DNA of 64,000 bases from Ilyonectria destructans (GCA_020740775.1 JAHEWK010000002.1:3844001-3908000), one strand, 5' to 3'. Numbered from the stretch's first letter, positions 12,235-23,282 are shown. Program-made: numbers and translations. Notes: a model not told the origin generated them from the sequence alone.

Positions 12235-14917
12235 TCTCCAGGAAGCGGTAATCCCCAAGAGACGGTATTCCCGCATAACATGTTGGAAGCATTGTATTAT
12301 AAGCATCATCAAGGATATCCGCGATTAGAGCATTTTCAGGCGTTGGAGGACCAGCTCATGGTAACATGAGGATCTACATTGGGAGGAACATTTGGGCGAT
12401 ATCGGACAGGAAGCACCAACATCCGGAGTTTATTCTCTTGGCAGTGACGACGAGATGTTGGTTGGCTACCTGTTTGAAACGGGAACACTGCATTGGCCGG
12501 TGGCACCTCGTATGAGGGCGCGCGTCGAAGGCGATGGATGGTTTGGGGTTTAAGGGCGTAGTCCTGCGGCTGAGGTGGTAATTGCGCGTGGGCAAACCAC
12601 GGGCGGAGACGAGGATAGGAACTGCGTCCCAGTAACCCTCAGCCTGTGTGATATGTACGAAATATGTACCGAGTACAACGGGGTAATACCAGACGCCGTC
12701 TTGGACAGGACCGCCCCACGCAGAGGCGCGATGCGATGTTGGTGATAGATTGCGCAAATCACGTGATGACCTGGACATAACTCCATTTGGATCCCGTTCC
12801 TGTGGGACCTCGTCTGTGCATGTCGATGTCGAACCAGTTGAAATATTGCAGACGGAATGCTGTGGTTTCCTATGGCCATGATCGCATGAGCCGACGTTGG
12901 TGAGGATCAGGATTGTCGGGACATTTCCGCTGCATCGCGATAACGCAGGGACAAGCGGGGACAGGGGACGGGCAGAGGCGAGCTGCGAGCTGCAAGCTAC
13001 AAGCTGCAAGCAGGGAAGACACGGGGAAGCCAGAGCAACGGGTCCACGCGCACAAGACGACGAGACTGGCTGCTGCGTCGGCATGGGTCCTCTAATTCTG
13101 TGATCTCCCGGGTCCCCTTGCTCCCGCAGGTATCACACAGCGCACAGTCGACCCCCTACACGCGTGCTCGTATGGGCCAACATGAGCCCACGACGGCCCA
13201 GGCCTAGCTGTTGAGCCAAGCTGGGTCCAGGGGTCACAAGAGTCAGGAACGAATCGAACGCCGGAAAATGGGGAGCGCTATGCTGGTGCGTCGCCAGCCG
13301 GGCACGTTTGCACGATGTGGCCGTCACACTAAACAACTTAACACCTACGCAACAGATCAACGCGTGGCGCCCGGAAGCCACCTCACCGTCCCTTGGAGGG
13401 AAACGAACAACGGGGCTAGCAACCAGGGCAAACGGGGGGCTAGGGGAATATGCTCTGTTAGCGGCCTTCTGCTCTAATAAGGCGTTCTGAGTTCTGGGGC
13501 TGAACGCATCTGCTCTCTGGCTGAGCGGCTGTGCCTAGACGACGGCCGTTATTAGTTCCCCTTTGCCACCAAAGTATGGGCATCCCGTTGAAGATTGAAA
13601 CGGCCGGATCGGCGTGGGATGTTGTCGGTTCAACTCTGGTGGCTGGGGCCATCACAAACCATCGCAGTCCATCGCATCGGACGGGAGAATTGAGATTTGG
13701 GATACCACTCGGCGCACCATCACCCCCACCCAGGCCCGGGCCATCGAGACCTACTGTACTAGACTCGGGTCGGCCAGTGCTTGTACATAGTGGTGGTCTC
13801 TCTGGTCTCTGGCTGGTCTGATGTTTGCTCTGGTCTAGAAGCACCAGCCAACCACCAACCACTAACCACCAGCAAGCGATGCAGGACCAGCCCTCGTCGC
13901 ATCCCTCCTTGACCAAGCAATCAACTACCGAGCTTCACGCCGCGTTACTTTTGTACTCGTTTCTTTTGGTGCTCGAGCTGGACAGCCTGTTGTCTTAGCT
14001 CCATGGAGAAAAAGCAACGGGACCCATGCAATCACAAAGGGAAATGGGATCGCCAGCCCAGAGAGTTCGTCGACTAGAACAGGGGGGCAGGAAATGTCGA
14101 TCCCCGCGCTCCAGGCGCGGACTTACGGCCATGATATGATTGTTTGCGACAGGTTCGCAACAGGTCGTAGCAGAGTCGCGACAGCGAAGTCACACTGTCG
14201 CAACGAGACCACACAGGGAGGCTATCTCATCGCCCGGCTGCCGGCTAGATACCATTCGACGGCCAGAAGGTATCTTATTCGCACTCGAGGGTTAATCAGT
14301 GAAAGTCTTTCCTAGCTCCGGGGACGCAATTGGCTTTCACCGGCCCCATCAACGGGCCTCGAGCTAAGGCAAGCCGGTCCAGCTGGCGGCACTCGGGCTT
14401 GTGGCGCCAAGGGCATGGGCCTCTCAGTGACGGCATGCCTCAGACCTCTCGACTTAAGACTGGCGAGCTGTTGGTCGAGGGAGGTGCGGGAGAAGGTGGG
14501 CGTAATGAGGCGGCGCCCGGGGGTTTCTCTCGTCTCCTTGTCTCTTCCATCTGTTCCCTCTCGCCCTTTCCCGCCTCATCTCCCAACCTTTTGGGCTTTC
14601 GGGCTGGGTACAACTTCGTTCGGTGACATCAGGCGTGGGCAATAACGCCGTCTACCTGTGCAAGTACCCGCCCTGTTTCTCCTCCTCACACCAGGTCGAC
14701 CAAACAGGAGGGCGCAAATACCGACATATAAGACAACAGGCCCGACATTCGGGCGATCCAAGCACAAGGTCAGACAAAACCGCGACAACAAGCATGACCT
14801 TCGAGGTGGCCGGGTACTAACTGAGACAGGTTTCATGGATCTCAGGGCATCATCACCCAAGTTTGTATTGGTGGTGGGCGGGCAAATAGGTCCTGGGCGC
14901 CGGTATTAGAGCCCGGC
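12235..14917. other. Gene-free interval of 2.7 kb
   Basis: No gene supported. Near the SEN1 stop a 15-nt element is repeated almost exactly (12219-12233 and 12252-12266). Around 12980-13010 there is a short run of repeats of the type AGCTGCAAGCT. Open frames exist (for example 12374-13084 on the minus strand), but they are compositionally odd and lack recognisable domains. The right-hand part probably holds the promoter and leader of the gene starting at 14918. Confidence 0.4.
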
Positions 14918-17680
14918 ATGGCGCAATCTATCGCCGTTGACCGCGAGGTTTCTGTCACTCCCGGCAATGGTGTCGTACGTCCCAGGGCTGCATCCTCGGC
15001 CTATTCCCTATTTCATCATCAACAAGAGCCCAGCAATTCCGGCCAGCAGAACAACGTGCCAGGCCACCGGCCCAGGGCAAAGTCGCACTCCAATCTCGTT
15101 GGTCGCATGGAGCCCGAGTTCGAGTTCCAGGACAACACGCTGATTGACGAGGACGGCAACTTCAGGCGGGGCGGCAGTGGGATCGCTGAGTTGATTGACT
15201 TCCTCAGGAACCATGCGCCCCCGTCTGACAACTTCATGTCAATACCGGATGAAAGCAACGACAGCAAAGGAAAATGGGCCAAGATACGGAAACTCGCCAA
15301 GCGGAAGTCCAAGTCCAAGTTGCCTGATCCGATCACCCTCCCGGACTCGGCCGTCTCTGGCATCACCACTGAGGGCCACCGACACATCGCCATCTCAATC
15401 CCTCTCGATGCGTCGCCGTTCGGGCGAAGTCCCCGCACTCAGTACCCCGTCTACCAGAATCGGAATCTCAGACCCCCTCCCGCTCGATATGGCCCCACGC
15501 GGGCTATATTGAATGAGAAGGGCGTCGTCACAGTTCTCCGCACTGTTACGGAGGATCAGGAGATATCAGCCCCGTCCAGCCCGGCGATACCTCGAATCTT
15601 CCAGACCCAACCGTCTCCTGGTTCCGAGGTACCTCGTGGTCCGTCGGTGGGCAATTCCTATTCGACTTCCGGAGCTCCCAGCACCAACAACGGTCATGGC
15701 AAGGTGTCGGACTACTTTGGGGTTTCGTCTAGTCCACCAAGGACACAGCCCCAAGACCAATTCAGACGAGCGAATGATGCATCTCGAGAACTTCAACAAC
15801 AAAATTATGGGCAGTCAGCAGCGAGTTCAAGCGCAGCAACTCGAGCAGACGGCCTTCCTATACGAGGTTCCAGCCTCCCAGCAACTCGTTTTGTATTCCC
15901 TCCAACTCCATCAATCGATGCCATGATGTTTGAGCCAACCACCATGTCGAATACCTTGCAGGTTACCTCTGCTCATGCTCGCGACAACTCCAAAGATGGG
16001 TCGTATCAGGAATCTTTGTCCAAGAGCATCTTGACATCAAGTGACAACGAACCTGTTGTTGCTGATGCAAAACGGGTTAAGACAACCTCTTTGCCTCTCG
16101 GGGAGTCGCCTGTTCTTGTATCCAGCAAGAAAGACGACCCGTCTATCACAGTGATAACACGGAGTCCACTCGCGTCAGATGGTCATATCTCGCCAACAGC
16201 CTCCATTCATTCGACACGAAGTCAAACCCGCCGTGACAAGGTACGTGACAAGAAGCGGAGAGACATGGAGGCGCTACGCACTACTTCACGAAACCGAGAC
16301 AGTCTGCAAAGCCAGATGAGTCAAATGAGCCTGCAAAGCCAACAGAGCCAGCAGAGCCAGCAGGACGACGAGCACGAGAACAAAGGAAAGGTATCTACCG
16401 ATCTTACTGAGGAGGTCTCGATGTCACCGAAAAGAGAGAAGCCTCCGCCGTTGCCACTCAAGTCAGCGAACCGTCCATCGCTCTGTGCTATTATGGTCGT
16501 CTCCGATGTCCAGCCATCGCCACCCCAGTCAGCAGTACCTCCAACGTCGCCGACTCAGTCATCGCCGGCTCAGTCAACCATGGTAATCCAAGCCGGCCCT
16601 CCTGAGATCGAGCCCCCCCTTCGATCCCCACCTCTCCATGGCGGCTTTCCCAAGCCGCCCAAGACAAAGCCTCAGTTCCGACCCAAGCCCATACCGAGAG
16701 TCCCTTCTATCTCAGGGAAGCCCCCCATTGCCTCCCCGGGGGTCTCTTTCAATAATACCAGCAACCCGACCCCACCTCAGTCCGTTAAGGGGTCGCCAAA
16801 AGTACCCGGCGAGCGAATTTCCATGCAAAGCTCTGTGGACCGCACTTCTAAGCAAAGTTCTGGTTCTGTAGACCGAACTTCTAAGCAGAGTTCCGTTGAC
16901 CGAATGTCCAAGCAGAGCTCTGTTGACCGAATGTCCAAGCAAAGCTCTATCGACCGATTGTCCAAGCACGGCTCTATCGACCGAACTTCCAAACCACAGA
17001 GCCCTATCGACCAACCTGCAAAGCATGGGTCTGTAGACCGGACCTCTCTCTCCCGACGCCGTGAGTGGAATGCCACTCGGGAGCAGGAACGCAAAAATCG
17101 AGACTCAAGGATGGGATCTCGCCAACTACCGAGGCCTCTTGTCATGTCGATGGAGGATATTGACGAGCCTAAGAGTACCGCGACGCCGACACCGACGGAC
17201 AAGGATATGAGCCGTCGCTATGACGTCTACCGCGAGTACCGCATCCGAGAGATGGAATGCCGACTGCGTCGCCTCGAGCGCAACGGTGATGTGTGGCTCC
17301 GAGCCCTGGTCCCCGTGTTGGAGAACCTCAACCGCACACTCGCCCACCACCAGGGTGACAGCGATCGTGCTCAGGGGTGGGTTTCCGATGAAGACTTGGT
17401 GGGATCTCTCAGCCCTCCGCGAGGAAGGGCTTCTTTCGGAGGCGCCAGGAACCGCAGGAGCCGGATGATGCCCCGACCCGGAGTCTCGGAACGGGAATTC
17501 TTAGAACATCTTGTACGAACAAAGGAGGAACTGGAGGCCGGAAACAACAGCGACGACATGAGCGGCTTCGACACGATCGAGCCGCTGATGCGGGAGCTGG
17601 CCGGCAGGTCACGGCTAAGCTTCGAGGCGAGGACGATGGCTTTTGCTGAAGATGATGAGCTCATGTTCCGTGGATTTTAA
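14918..17680 (+). CDS. Ser/Pro-rich protein of unknown function with SVDR-type repeats
   Basis: Uninterrupted frame of 920 aa; I do not recognise a named family. Most of the chain is low-complexity Ser/Pro/Gln, including a Gln-Ser run (about residues 463-485) and a polyproline-like segment (about 510-600). Residues about 630-710 hold about nine degenerate copies of a nine-residue unit of the form Ser-Ser-Val-Asp-Arg-x-Ser-Lys-Gln. Ordered sequence appears at the N-terminus (about 85-165: acidic, then very basic with KIRKLAKRKSKSK) and in the C-terminal 150 residues, where a helical region (YREYRIREMECRLRRLERN) resembles a short coiled coil. The many Arg-x-x-Ser sites suggest a phosphorylated scaffold or regulator, but that is only inference. 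The start is the first Met of the frame, in a favourable context. Confidence 0.8.
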   Translation: MAQSIAVDREVSVTPGNGVVRPRAASSAYSLFHHQQEPSNSGQQNNVPGHRPRAKSHSNLVGRMEPEFEFQDNTLIDEDGNFRRGGSGIAELIDFLRNHAPPSDNFMSIPDESNDSKGKWAKIRKLAKRKSKSKLPDPITLPDSAVSGITTEGHRHIAISIPLDASPFGRSPRTQYPVYQNRNLRPPPARYGPTRAILNEKGVVTVLRTVTEDQEISAPSSPAIPRIFQTQPSPGSEVPRGPSVGNSYSTSGAPSTNNGHGKVSDYFGVSSSPPRTQPQDQFRRANDASRELQQQNYGQSAASSSAATRADGLPIRGSSLPATRFVFPPTPSIDAMMFEPTTMSNTLQVTSAHARDNSKDGSYQESLSKSILTSSDNEPVVADAKRVKTTSLPLGESPVLVSSKKDDPSITVITRSPLASDGHISPTASIHSTRSQTRRDKVRDKKRRDMEALRTTSRNRDSLQSQMSQMSLQSQQSQQSQQDDEHENKGKVSTDLTEEVSMSPKREKPPPLPLKSANRPSLCAIMVVSDVQPSPPQSAVPPTSPTQSSPAQSTMVIQAGPPEIEPPLRSPPLHGGFPKPPKTKPQFRPKPIPRVPSISGKPPIASPGVSFNNTSNPTPPQSVKGSPKVPGERISMQSSVDRTSKQSSGSVDRTSKQSSVDRMSKQSSVDRMSKQSSIDRLSKHGSIDRTSKPQSPIDQPAKHGSVDRTSLSRRREWNATREQERKNRDSRMGSRQLPRPLVMSMEDIDEPKSTATPTPTDKDMSRRYDVYREYRIREMECRLRRLERNGDVWLRALVPVLENLNRTLAHHQGDSDRAQGWVSDEDLVGSLSPPRGRASFGGARNRRSRMMPRPGVSEREFLEHLVRTKEELEAGNNSDDMSGFDTIEPLMRELAGRSRLSFEARTMAFAEDDELMFRGF
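16835..17045 (+). repeat. In-gene 27-nt tandem repeat encoding SSVDRxSKQ units
   Basis: About nine imperfect copies of a 27-nt unit inside the preceding gene. They alternate Val/Ile-Asp-Arg with Thr/Met/Leu-Ser-Lys. Copy number may vary between strains, as usual for in-frame coding repeats. Confidence 0.75.
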
Positions 17681-17935
17681 ACGTTTTGGAGGCTGTTTTC
17701 TTTTGTCTTATTTCGGTTACTCCATATGGGAGAGGTGTACATTGGTGTACATTGATGCGACAAAACATTGTGGGATTGGGGAAGAAGGGTTTCGACCTGA
17801 TGAGCGAGCGCTGTTTGATTTTGAAGCCAACTTCTCGTAGTCTATGCATCTGACACATTTCCTACTAACGCCCTTATATGATGACATTAGAAATATTTTT
17901 TAATCATCGAACGCATTATATATCTGCCAAGACAG
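17681..17935. other. 3' flank between convergent genes
   Basis: A+T-rich sequence after the stop at 17680, probably the 3' untranslated region of the Ser/Pro-rich gene. No gene seen. Confidence 0.4.
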
Positions 17936-17937
17936 GT

Positions 17938-18156
17938 TTCGTTTGTTGGGAAGCTGTTTCTGGGATGTATTGTCCTTCAGGAGAACCTCGTCTCCTTTCT
18001 AGTCTTAACACCTCCCCCTTCGTCTAACCTCCAACCTAGGTAACACTGGGTTCGTTTGTTATGAAGCTAATCCTGGGATGCCATCTATCTCTCACGGGGG
18101 AACCTCGTCCCCCTTCCAATCCCAACATCGCCCCCTCTGTCCAACCTCCAACCCAG
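17938..18156. repeat. Tandem duplication of the dehydrogenase 3' end; left copy decayed RIP-like
   Basis: Two adjacent copies of about 105-110 nt: 17938-18040 (left) and 18051-18156 (right). The right copy contains the last codons, stop and 3' flank of the dehydrogenase gene. The copies share the blocks TTCGTTTGTT, CTGGGATG, AACCTCGTC and AACCTCCAACC. In the segment 17991-18010 versus 18108-18127, and the segment at about 18021-18039 versus 18138-18156, I count seven C-to-T changes and one A-to-G in 38 aligned bases, with no transversions. Several lie in CpA. Read on the minus strand, the two Trp codons near the dehydrogenase C-terminus became TAA and TAG in the left copy. This is a RIP-like relic of a small tandem duplication. 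Confidence 0.7.
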
Positions 18157-18922
18157 CCACCACGTCTACCAGCCTCTCGGCCGCATACTCGGGACTCAGC
18201 AACTTCGCCTCGCCCACGCTGCCCCAGAACTCGCGGCTGAAGTCGGTCCGCACCGTGCCCGGGTGATAGCTCACCGACAGCGCCTGGTCGCCGCTCCGCG
18301 CCTGGAGGGATACGTCCAGGCTCTTCGCCAGGCTAATGACGGCGGCCTTGCTCGCGCGGTACGAGAACCATCCGCCGAGCCGATTGTCCGTCGTCGAACC
18401 CACGCGCGCCGCCATGCTGAGCCACGTTGCGTGCTCGGGCAACCGGACAGCGTCGGTGGGCGGGCTGGAGACGAGCGTGGTGCCTCGAGCCGGGAGGAAG
18501 TGCGCAAAGTGCTTCATGAGCAGCAGCGGCCCGAGGCTGTTGACCTGGAAGCTCTCGAGGCTGGCGGCGGCGTCGACTTGACGCAGGTTCTTTTCCGCGT
18601 GGAGGATTCCCGGCATGGCGCACGCGAGGCGCAAGTGATGCGTCGACCGAGGGAACAGGGCTGCTGCTCTGGCGGCGGCGGCCTCGAGCGATGCCTCGTC
18701 GGTGACGTCAGCGTGGACGACCGAGAGCCGCGAAGCGAGGCCATCGTCATGAGAGGCTCTGGGAGACAGGCCGTCGAGGAGCGATGTTTTCACCGCCGCT
18801 GGATCATGGTGAGTGCGGGCGGTAGCAAGTATCGGGAGCGTAGTTGTGCGGAGGAGATGCCGGACCAGAGCGTAGCCGATGCCACGCGTGGACGGGCTGA
18901 TGAGGATCCAGGGCGACGTCAT
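18092..18922 (-). CDS. Short-chain dehydrogenase/reductase (C-factor-like)
   Basis: Single exon, 276 aa. Rossmann-fold SDR: the N-terminal nucleotide-binding motif is a variant (SPSTRGIG) of the classical TGxxxGxG, a HADVTD segment lies at about residue 70, and the catalytic Tyr-x-x-x-Lys is present as YRASK (about 192-196) with a preceding Ser. The short spacing and overall shape resemble cytosolic C-factor/CsgA-like SDRs, whose substrates are usually unknown. No signal peptide or membrane segment. The C-terminal end (WDWKGDEVPP) lies inside a local tandem duplication whose outer copy is broken. The gene itself is open throughout. Confidence 0.85.
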   Translation of the reverse strand: MTSPWILISPSTRGIGYALVRHLLRTTTLPILATARTHHDPAAVKTSLLDGLSPRASHDDGLASRLSVVHADVTDEASLEAAAARAAALFPRSTHHLRLACAMPGILHAEKNLRQVDAAASLESFQVNSLGPLLLMKHFAHFLPARGTTLVSSPPTDAVRLPEHATWLSMAARVGSTTDNRLGGWFSYRASKAAVISLAKSLDVSLQARSGDQALSVSYHPGTVRTDFSREFWGSVGEAKLLSPEYAAERLVDVVAGLEVGQRGRCWDWKGDEVPP

Positions 18923-19270
18923 GGCGTTGGTGTTGATGCGGATGGGAAAAGCGGAACAATAAGAATGTAAACTTACTGCTTACTTTTTGTGTCATTAGCA
19001 GCATTACTGATCAACTAAATCACTTGGGTTTGGAACAAAACTTATTAGTATCCTCGTCCGGCGGGAGTACTCTGCATGTCTAAAGAACTACCTATGTTGA
19101 TACATGATACAAGCACGCACAGCAACCTAAATAAACAGCCCAGAACCCATCGCAACACAAGAACCAGATAATGAGCACCGTTCACTTCCATCCCACTCCA
19201 CGGCTGTGACCCCGGCATTCTCTCCTTGCGCCTCCAGAAGACGCACAGCCTCATCCCCTCATCCGCGTGC
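18923..19270. other. Intergenic; promoter of the dehydrogenase gene
   Basis: No gene seen. The sequence just upstream of the dehydrogenase start is A+T-rich. The rest lies 3' of the next minus-strand gene. Confidence 0.35.
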
Positions 19271-20762
19271 TCAAGACCCTTCCTCCCTCTCCGCCTCCAA
19301 GAGTTGCTCAAGGGAATTCTGAATCTCTTCCAGCCGCTTGCCCTCGCCCCAGCGCAGGATATTGAGGATGCGGTTGCGGAAGCTCAGAAAGTGCTGGGGG
19401 TCGTACAGTAAGAACCCACCGATCGAGCGCATGTAATAGTGGTCATCATCATGCTCCCAGCACACAAAAAGCCGCGCCTCGGTCGCGTTTATAGCCACGC
19501 TGAAAGTGGCCGTCTCAATCTGACCAATCTTGTGCTCTCGAAGCCGGCGGTTCAGGCTTTCCGTCACCTTCACGCAGGACGCAGACCCGCCGAGGCACTG
19601 GTTCACTGCAGACCATAAGGTGTCTGCGTTGGAATCATCGCCTTTGGCCTCGACGAGAAGGAATGGATAGATCAAGGGCACGTTGTTGACCCTCATCTCG
19701 GACCCCATATCGTGGAACTGGACCATTTGCTGACGGGGAAATGCAGTAAGGTAGCTGTACCCGTAGAGGAGGTCGGGCCTTGGGATGCATACTCGATGAC
19801 GTCCAGTCTGAGGAACACAATGGGATTTCATCGGTAACCTCAAACAACACTGAAGCTTCTCCTGCTGTCCGGGCAGACGAAATACCATCGCCTTCCAGTA
19901 CTCTTCCACTGTTGATTCGGCCCAGCCATTTTGGAGACCATGGAAGTTGAAATCGGATTTAAGGTCATCGATCGACGGACCTTGCCACTTGCCGTCCTTG
20001 CTAATATCATCGACAAGTCTCGCGACCTTCTCCGGCAGTGGCTCAAGCGGGTGGCGGAGCGTGATGTTGTTCAACTCTAAGTTCGTGGTTCGGTAACCGC
20101 TCTCGTTGGTCCGGTGATCGTTCGATGTAGGTACACGGCTTGCAGACGCCATCGTGTAGCCTTCTGAGCACAAGCTGGGTGCAGAAGCAGGTGCCGCCGG
20201 CTGGGCATTCCCTGTTCTATCCCGTGCACCACCGATCTCCGGTGCTGATTTCGTTAAATTCCTCGATGGTGGCTCGTCGTTGGATCGGTACAGTCCGCCA
20301 TCCGACCAGCAGCGCTTCCTATAGTCCGTTCCGCTGGACTCAAGCCACGCAGACACACGGTCGTTAGCTGGTTGAGAATGGAGGTCCGAATCGACACAGT
20401 TGCCGAGGAATGAGGCGTTAAGAAGCCGGTCGTTGGTGGGTTTTGGCTGCAGTATGATGATCTGTGCAAAGTGTTATTAGTTGTGAAGAAGGATGAGCAT
20501 TGGAATAAGTTGTCATACCTCGCCAACTTCCACAGGTTCATGCGTGCGAGCCAGCGCAGCATCAAGGGACTGTTTCTCGAGTTGCAATGTTGCGACTTGG
20601 GTCGCTTGCTCCTTGTCCTCTAACCTCCTCGTTAGCATTTGGTCCAACAAAAAGAAGCATCAACATACTTCCGTCCTGGACAGCTTCCCGTAACTTGCCC
20701 AGCAAGAACTCCGTCTTCGTAGTAGTTCTGGGCACACGCGGCTTGGAAACTCTGCCGTTCAT
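19271..20762 (-). CDS. Fungal PD-(D/E)XK-like protein (DUF7924-type), with coiled-coil N-terminus
   Basis: Three exons: 20669-20762, 20519-20619, 19271-20461; predicted 461 aa. Residues 1-65 include a heptad-like helix (about 35-60). The C-terminal 300 residues resemble a large family of fungal proteins with a restriction-endonuclease-like fold, recognisable by PRPDLLYGYSYL, then PFLLVEAKGD (the E-x-K of the nuclease-like core), then AVNQCLGG. Many members occur in accessory regions and have no proven activity. I infer, not observe, nuclease ancestry. The start is uncertain: an upstream frame beginning near 20928 could join through a GTAGGT donor at about 20820. Neither exon contains stops after splicing. 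Confidence 0.7.
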
Positions 20763-21358
20763 GATGGGGGTCAGGGAGGTTATGACTGCGTTGTAAGTTG
20801 GATGATGCCAAAGCTACGCACCTACACCCCTGACAATGAATATCTTGCTTATCCTTCTTAGCGGCTGGAATAATAGTTGGTCCGGTCTGTGCCTGTAAAC
20901 AGAAGCAATTACTGATATTGATATCCATCTAGCCTGCTGTTTGGTTTTGGTTCTGCTTCTTTGTTCTGCTTCTTTGTTCCGGTGAGCTTCGTTGGTGAAC
21001 TAGTCTGCCCCACCCACCTGCGACTACACGAAGGGGCAAGCGAGCCTCACGGAGACAGGGAGCCCTTGCGTTTTCCTTGCCTACAGCATGCGGCAAATGA
21101 AGACAGGCTGTGAGGGACAGAAGAGGGGGAGGGGGAGGGGGGAGAGAATGGGAAAATGTGGAAATTGGAAAAGTTGGTGTCGATTAAACAAGTTATCTGG
21201 GTCGTCGCTGCTGATGTTCCTCCCACGCCTGACCAGCCAACGTAGTCATACAGAAAATGAAAAAGAGAAACCAAGCCGTACCACACGCCGTCCGAGGTAA
21301 TCCGTCAACAAGAATACTGACTGCAATTCAAAGTGATTCCAGAGTCTTTTTTGGTTGT
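20763..21358. other. Intergenic, CHS5 3' side
   Basis: No independent gene supported. 20763-20930 may contain an extra 5' exon of the preceding minus-strand gene. A short direct repeat (TTCTGCTTCTTTG, twice) lies near 20951-20977. Confidence 0.35.
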
Positions 21359-22565
21359 CTATAGCTCCACCTCCTGGAACGATGAACCATCGGGCGTACC
21401 CGTAGGCTTCGCATTCGCATCCTCCTCGTCATCATCTTCTGGCCTGTCCGCGCTCGGTTGGTTGCCGTTACTCGCTGCGCCGCCGGGGCGTAGCGCCACC
21501 TTTTGCTCTTGCTTGTCCTCAAATCGTACCTTTTGCTCCTCCTTTGGCGTGGCCTTGGCCTTCTGCTCAGGCTCCTCGTCATCGTCATCTGTCGAGTCCT
21601 CCGTTGTGTCATCGTTCTGTGTGTCCTTGTTTTCTCCCTTCTCTTCTGCCTTGTCACCGTTTTGAGCTGGTGCAGGGGGTAGCTCCTTATCCTTCTCCGC
21701 GGGCGGCGGCGTAGGCGTCTGTCCTTCACTAGGGGGGCCGGGTTTCATGGCGTCGAGGTAAAACTTAGTCACACCCAAAATACGACCAGTCTTCTCACAG
21801 GCATCAACCCACTCAGGGCGAACGACGGGAATGTTGCTCTCAACCGCCTTTTCCCATTGTTGGCCGCGCCCTTCGGTGGTTACAAAGTGCGTCGTGTCGA
21901 TACGGACACCATCCACAAGCTTGGCGCCCATGCGCTCAACCGTCTGGGTCATGCTCTCCTTGATGGCGCTGGGCAGAATGCCAGTGGTGATGGTGATACC
22001 ACTCAGGTCGGTCATTTTGTGCGTCCGCACGGGGACGCGCTCGCTAATGAAGGTGCCGGCAGTGGTGCGCAGGACCAGGTGGAAGGTGTATTCGGTGTCG
22101 ACGGCAAGGCCACTAATCTTGGTGCTGTGCATCTGCAAGGGACGGGGGATGTTTCCAGCCTTCTGGCCATTGCGGTAGAGACTCAGGGAGATGAGGTCGG
22201 CGGTGGCAAGCTGGATGGGATCCCACTCGAGGACAACGGAGGTCTGGGTGGCATTGCGGCAGCGCAGCGCAGGAGTGTCGGGCTCGGCGGAGCCAAAGGA
22301 GTCGTAGATGTGATCTTGGAGGGAGCGGAACGAACGGTCGGCAGCGGCCTCCTTGGTTGCGTTCTGGGACACGGCAATGTCGACGATGCTGCCTGAGGAG
22401 ATGTTGGGAGGCAGCAGAATGGATGGGAACTCGATCTAGCCGTAGGTGTCAGCGCGGAACAGGAGGCAGACAGTGACGCAGAATAAGCCGTACCAGGCGT
22501 TTATCGGGCGTCAGCAGGACGGTGACGCCGGCGTCGACCTTGCCGACGGTAAGGGAAACCAGCAT
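21359..22565 (-). CDS. CHS5: CHS5, exomer core (chitin synthase export)
   Basis: Two exons: 22494-22565 and 21359-22435; predicted 382 aa. The first 24 residues plus the start of exon 2 form the N-terminal beta-strand region. A fibronectin type III domain follows at about residues 77-165 (TSVVLEWDPIQ). A BRCT domain follows at about 170-255 (GAKLVDGVRIDTTHFVTT, then VVRPEWVDAC). The remaining third is acidic and low-complexity (Glu/Asp/Lys/Pro). In yeast, Chs5 scaffolds the exomer coat with Arf1 at the trans-Golgi and exports chitin synthase III to the plasma membrane. Exon 1 was recognised by the start METLEULVALSER-like beta strand (MLVSLTVGKVDAGVTVLLT) joining in phase 0. Confidence 0.92.
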
Positions 22566-23282
22566 GGCGGGCGGATGTGGCAGTGATGATGGCGGGATGA
22601 TGGCGGGATGAGAGATAGAGCTGGTCACGGGGGCTGAGATGGAAAGAAGGGGAGGAGGAGAGACACAGACGCTGTTGCGACGGTAAACAGGCGAGCGCTC
22701 TAGTACCCGTTGTCGTCGTTGCGTCTTGTGTCGTGGGGGCGCCGGCGGTTGGGGGGAGGAAAAGGGGTGGGACGTGGTGGTGATGGTGATGTCTTGCAGG
22801 AAAGTTGCGAATTGGACAAGCTGTCTTGGAGGTTAGTTCCAGCTTGACGTGTGGCAGTGGTGCATTTGCGCCCAGTGGATGGTCCAGTGGATGGTCCAGT
22901 GGATGGTCCAGTGAACGGTCCAGCGGGTGGTCCAGTGGTTGGCGGGCGGTCCTCTCCAGTTTGGGGAGGCTGACGCTTGGCCCGTGCACCGCCCCGCGAG
23001 TTTCGACTCTCCTTTGAAACGGCGTGTTAGTCGTTGAGCTGAGCCGCGATTCTTAGTTGCAGGTTTCCAGCAATGGTTTTGCCTCTTCCCCGCAGAATAT
23101 ATCCATAACCATTGGCGAAGATTTAAACAGTACTTTCTGTATGCCGGCCCTCTTTGACGGTCGGGGTAGACTGGGGGATCTACGTGAGCCCAGCACGGCC
23201 CCTGCTTCAAACATATAGTAGGGTAGCACTCTAATAAAAACTCGACTTCAGTTAAGTGTTTCATATAGTGGAATAAACTTAC
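22566..23282. other. CHS5 upstream region and downstream edge of a ValRS fragment
   Basis: No gene seen. It holds the CHS5 promoter on the left, a 12-nt minisatellite at 22872-22943, and on the right the truncated last intron of the valyl-tRNA synthetase fragment. The next expected synthetase exon is absent. Confidence 0.4.
22872..22943. repeat. 12-nt minisatellite, six units
   Basis: Six head-to-tail copies of CCAGTGGATGGT. The first three are identical and the last three drift (GTGAACGGT, GCGGGTGGT, GTGGTTGGC). Confidence 0.9.

Noticed and set aside
12374..13084. 236-codon minus-strand frame
   Set aside because: No domain, Cys/Ser/Pro-biased composition, no start context or splice support.
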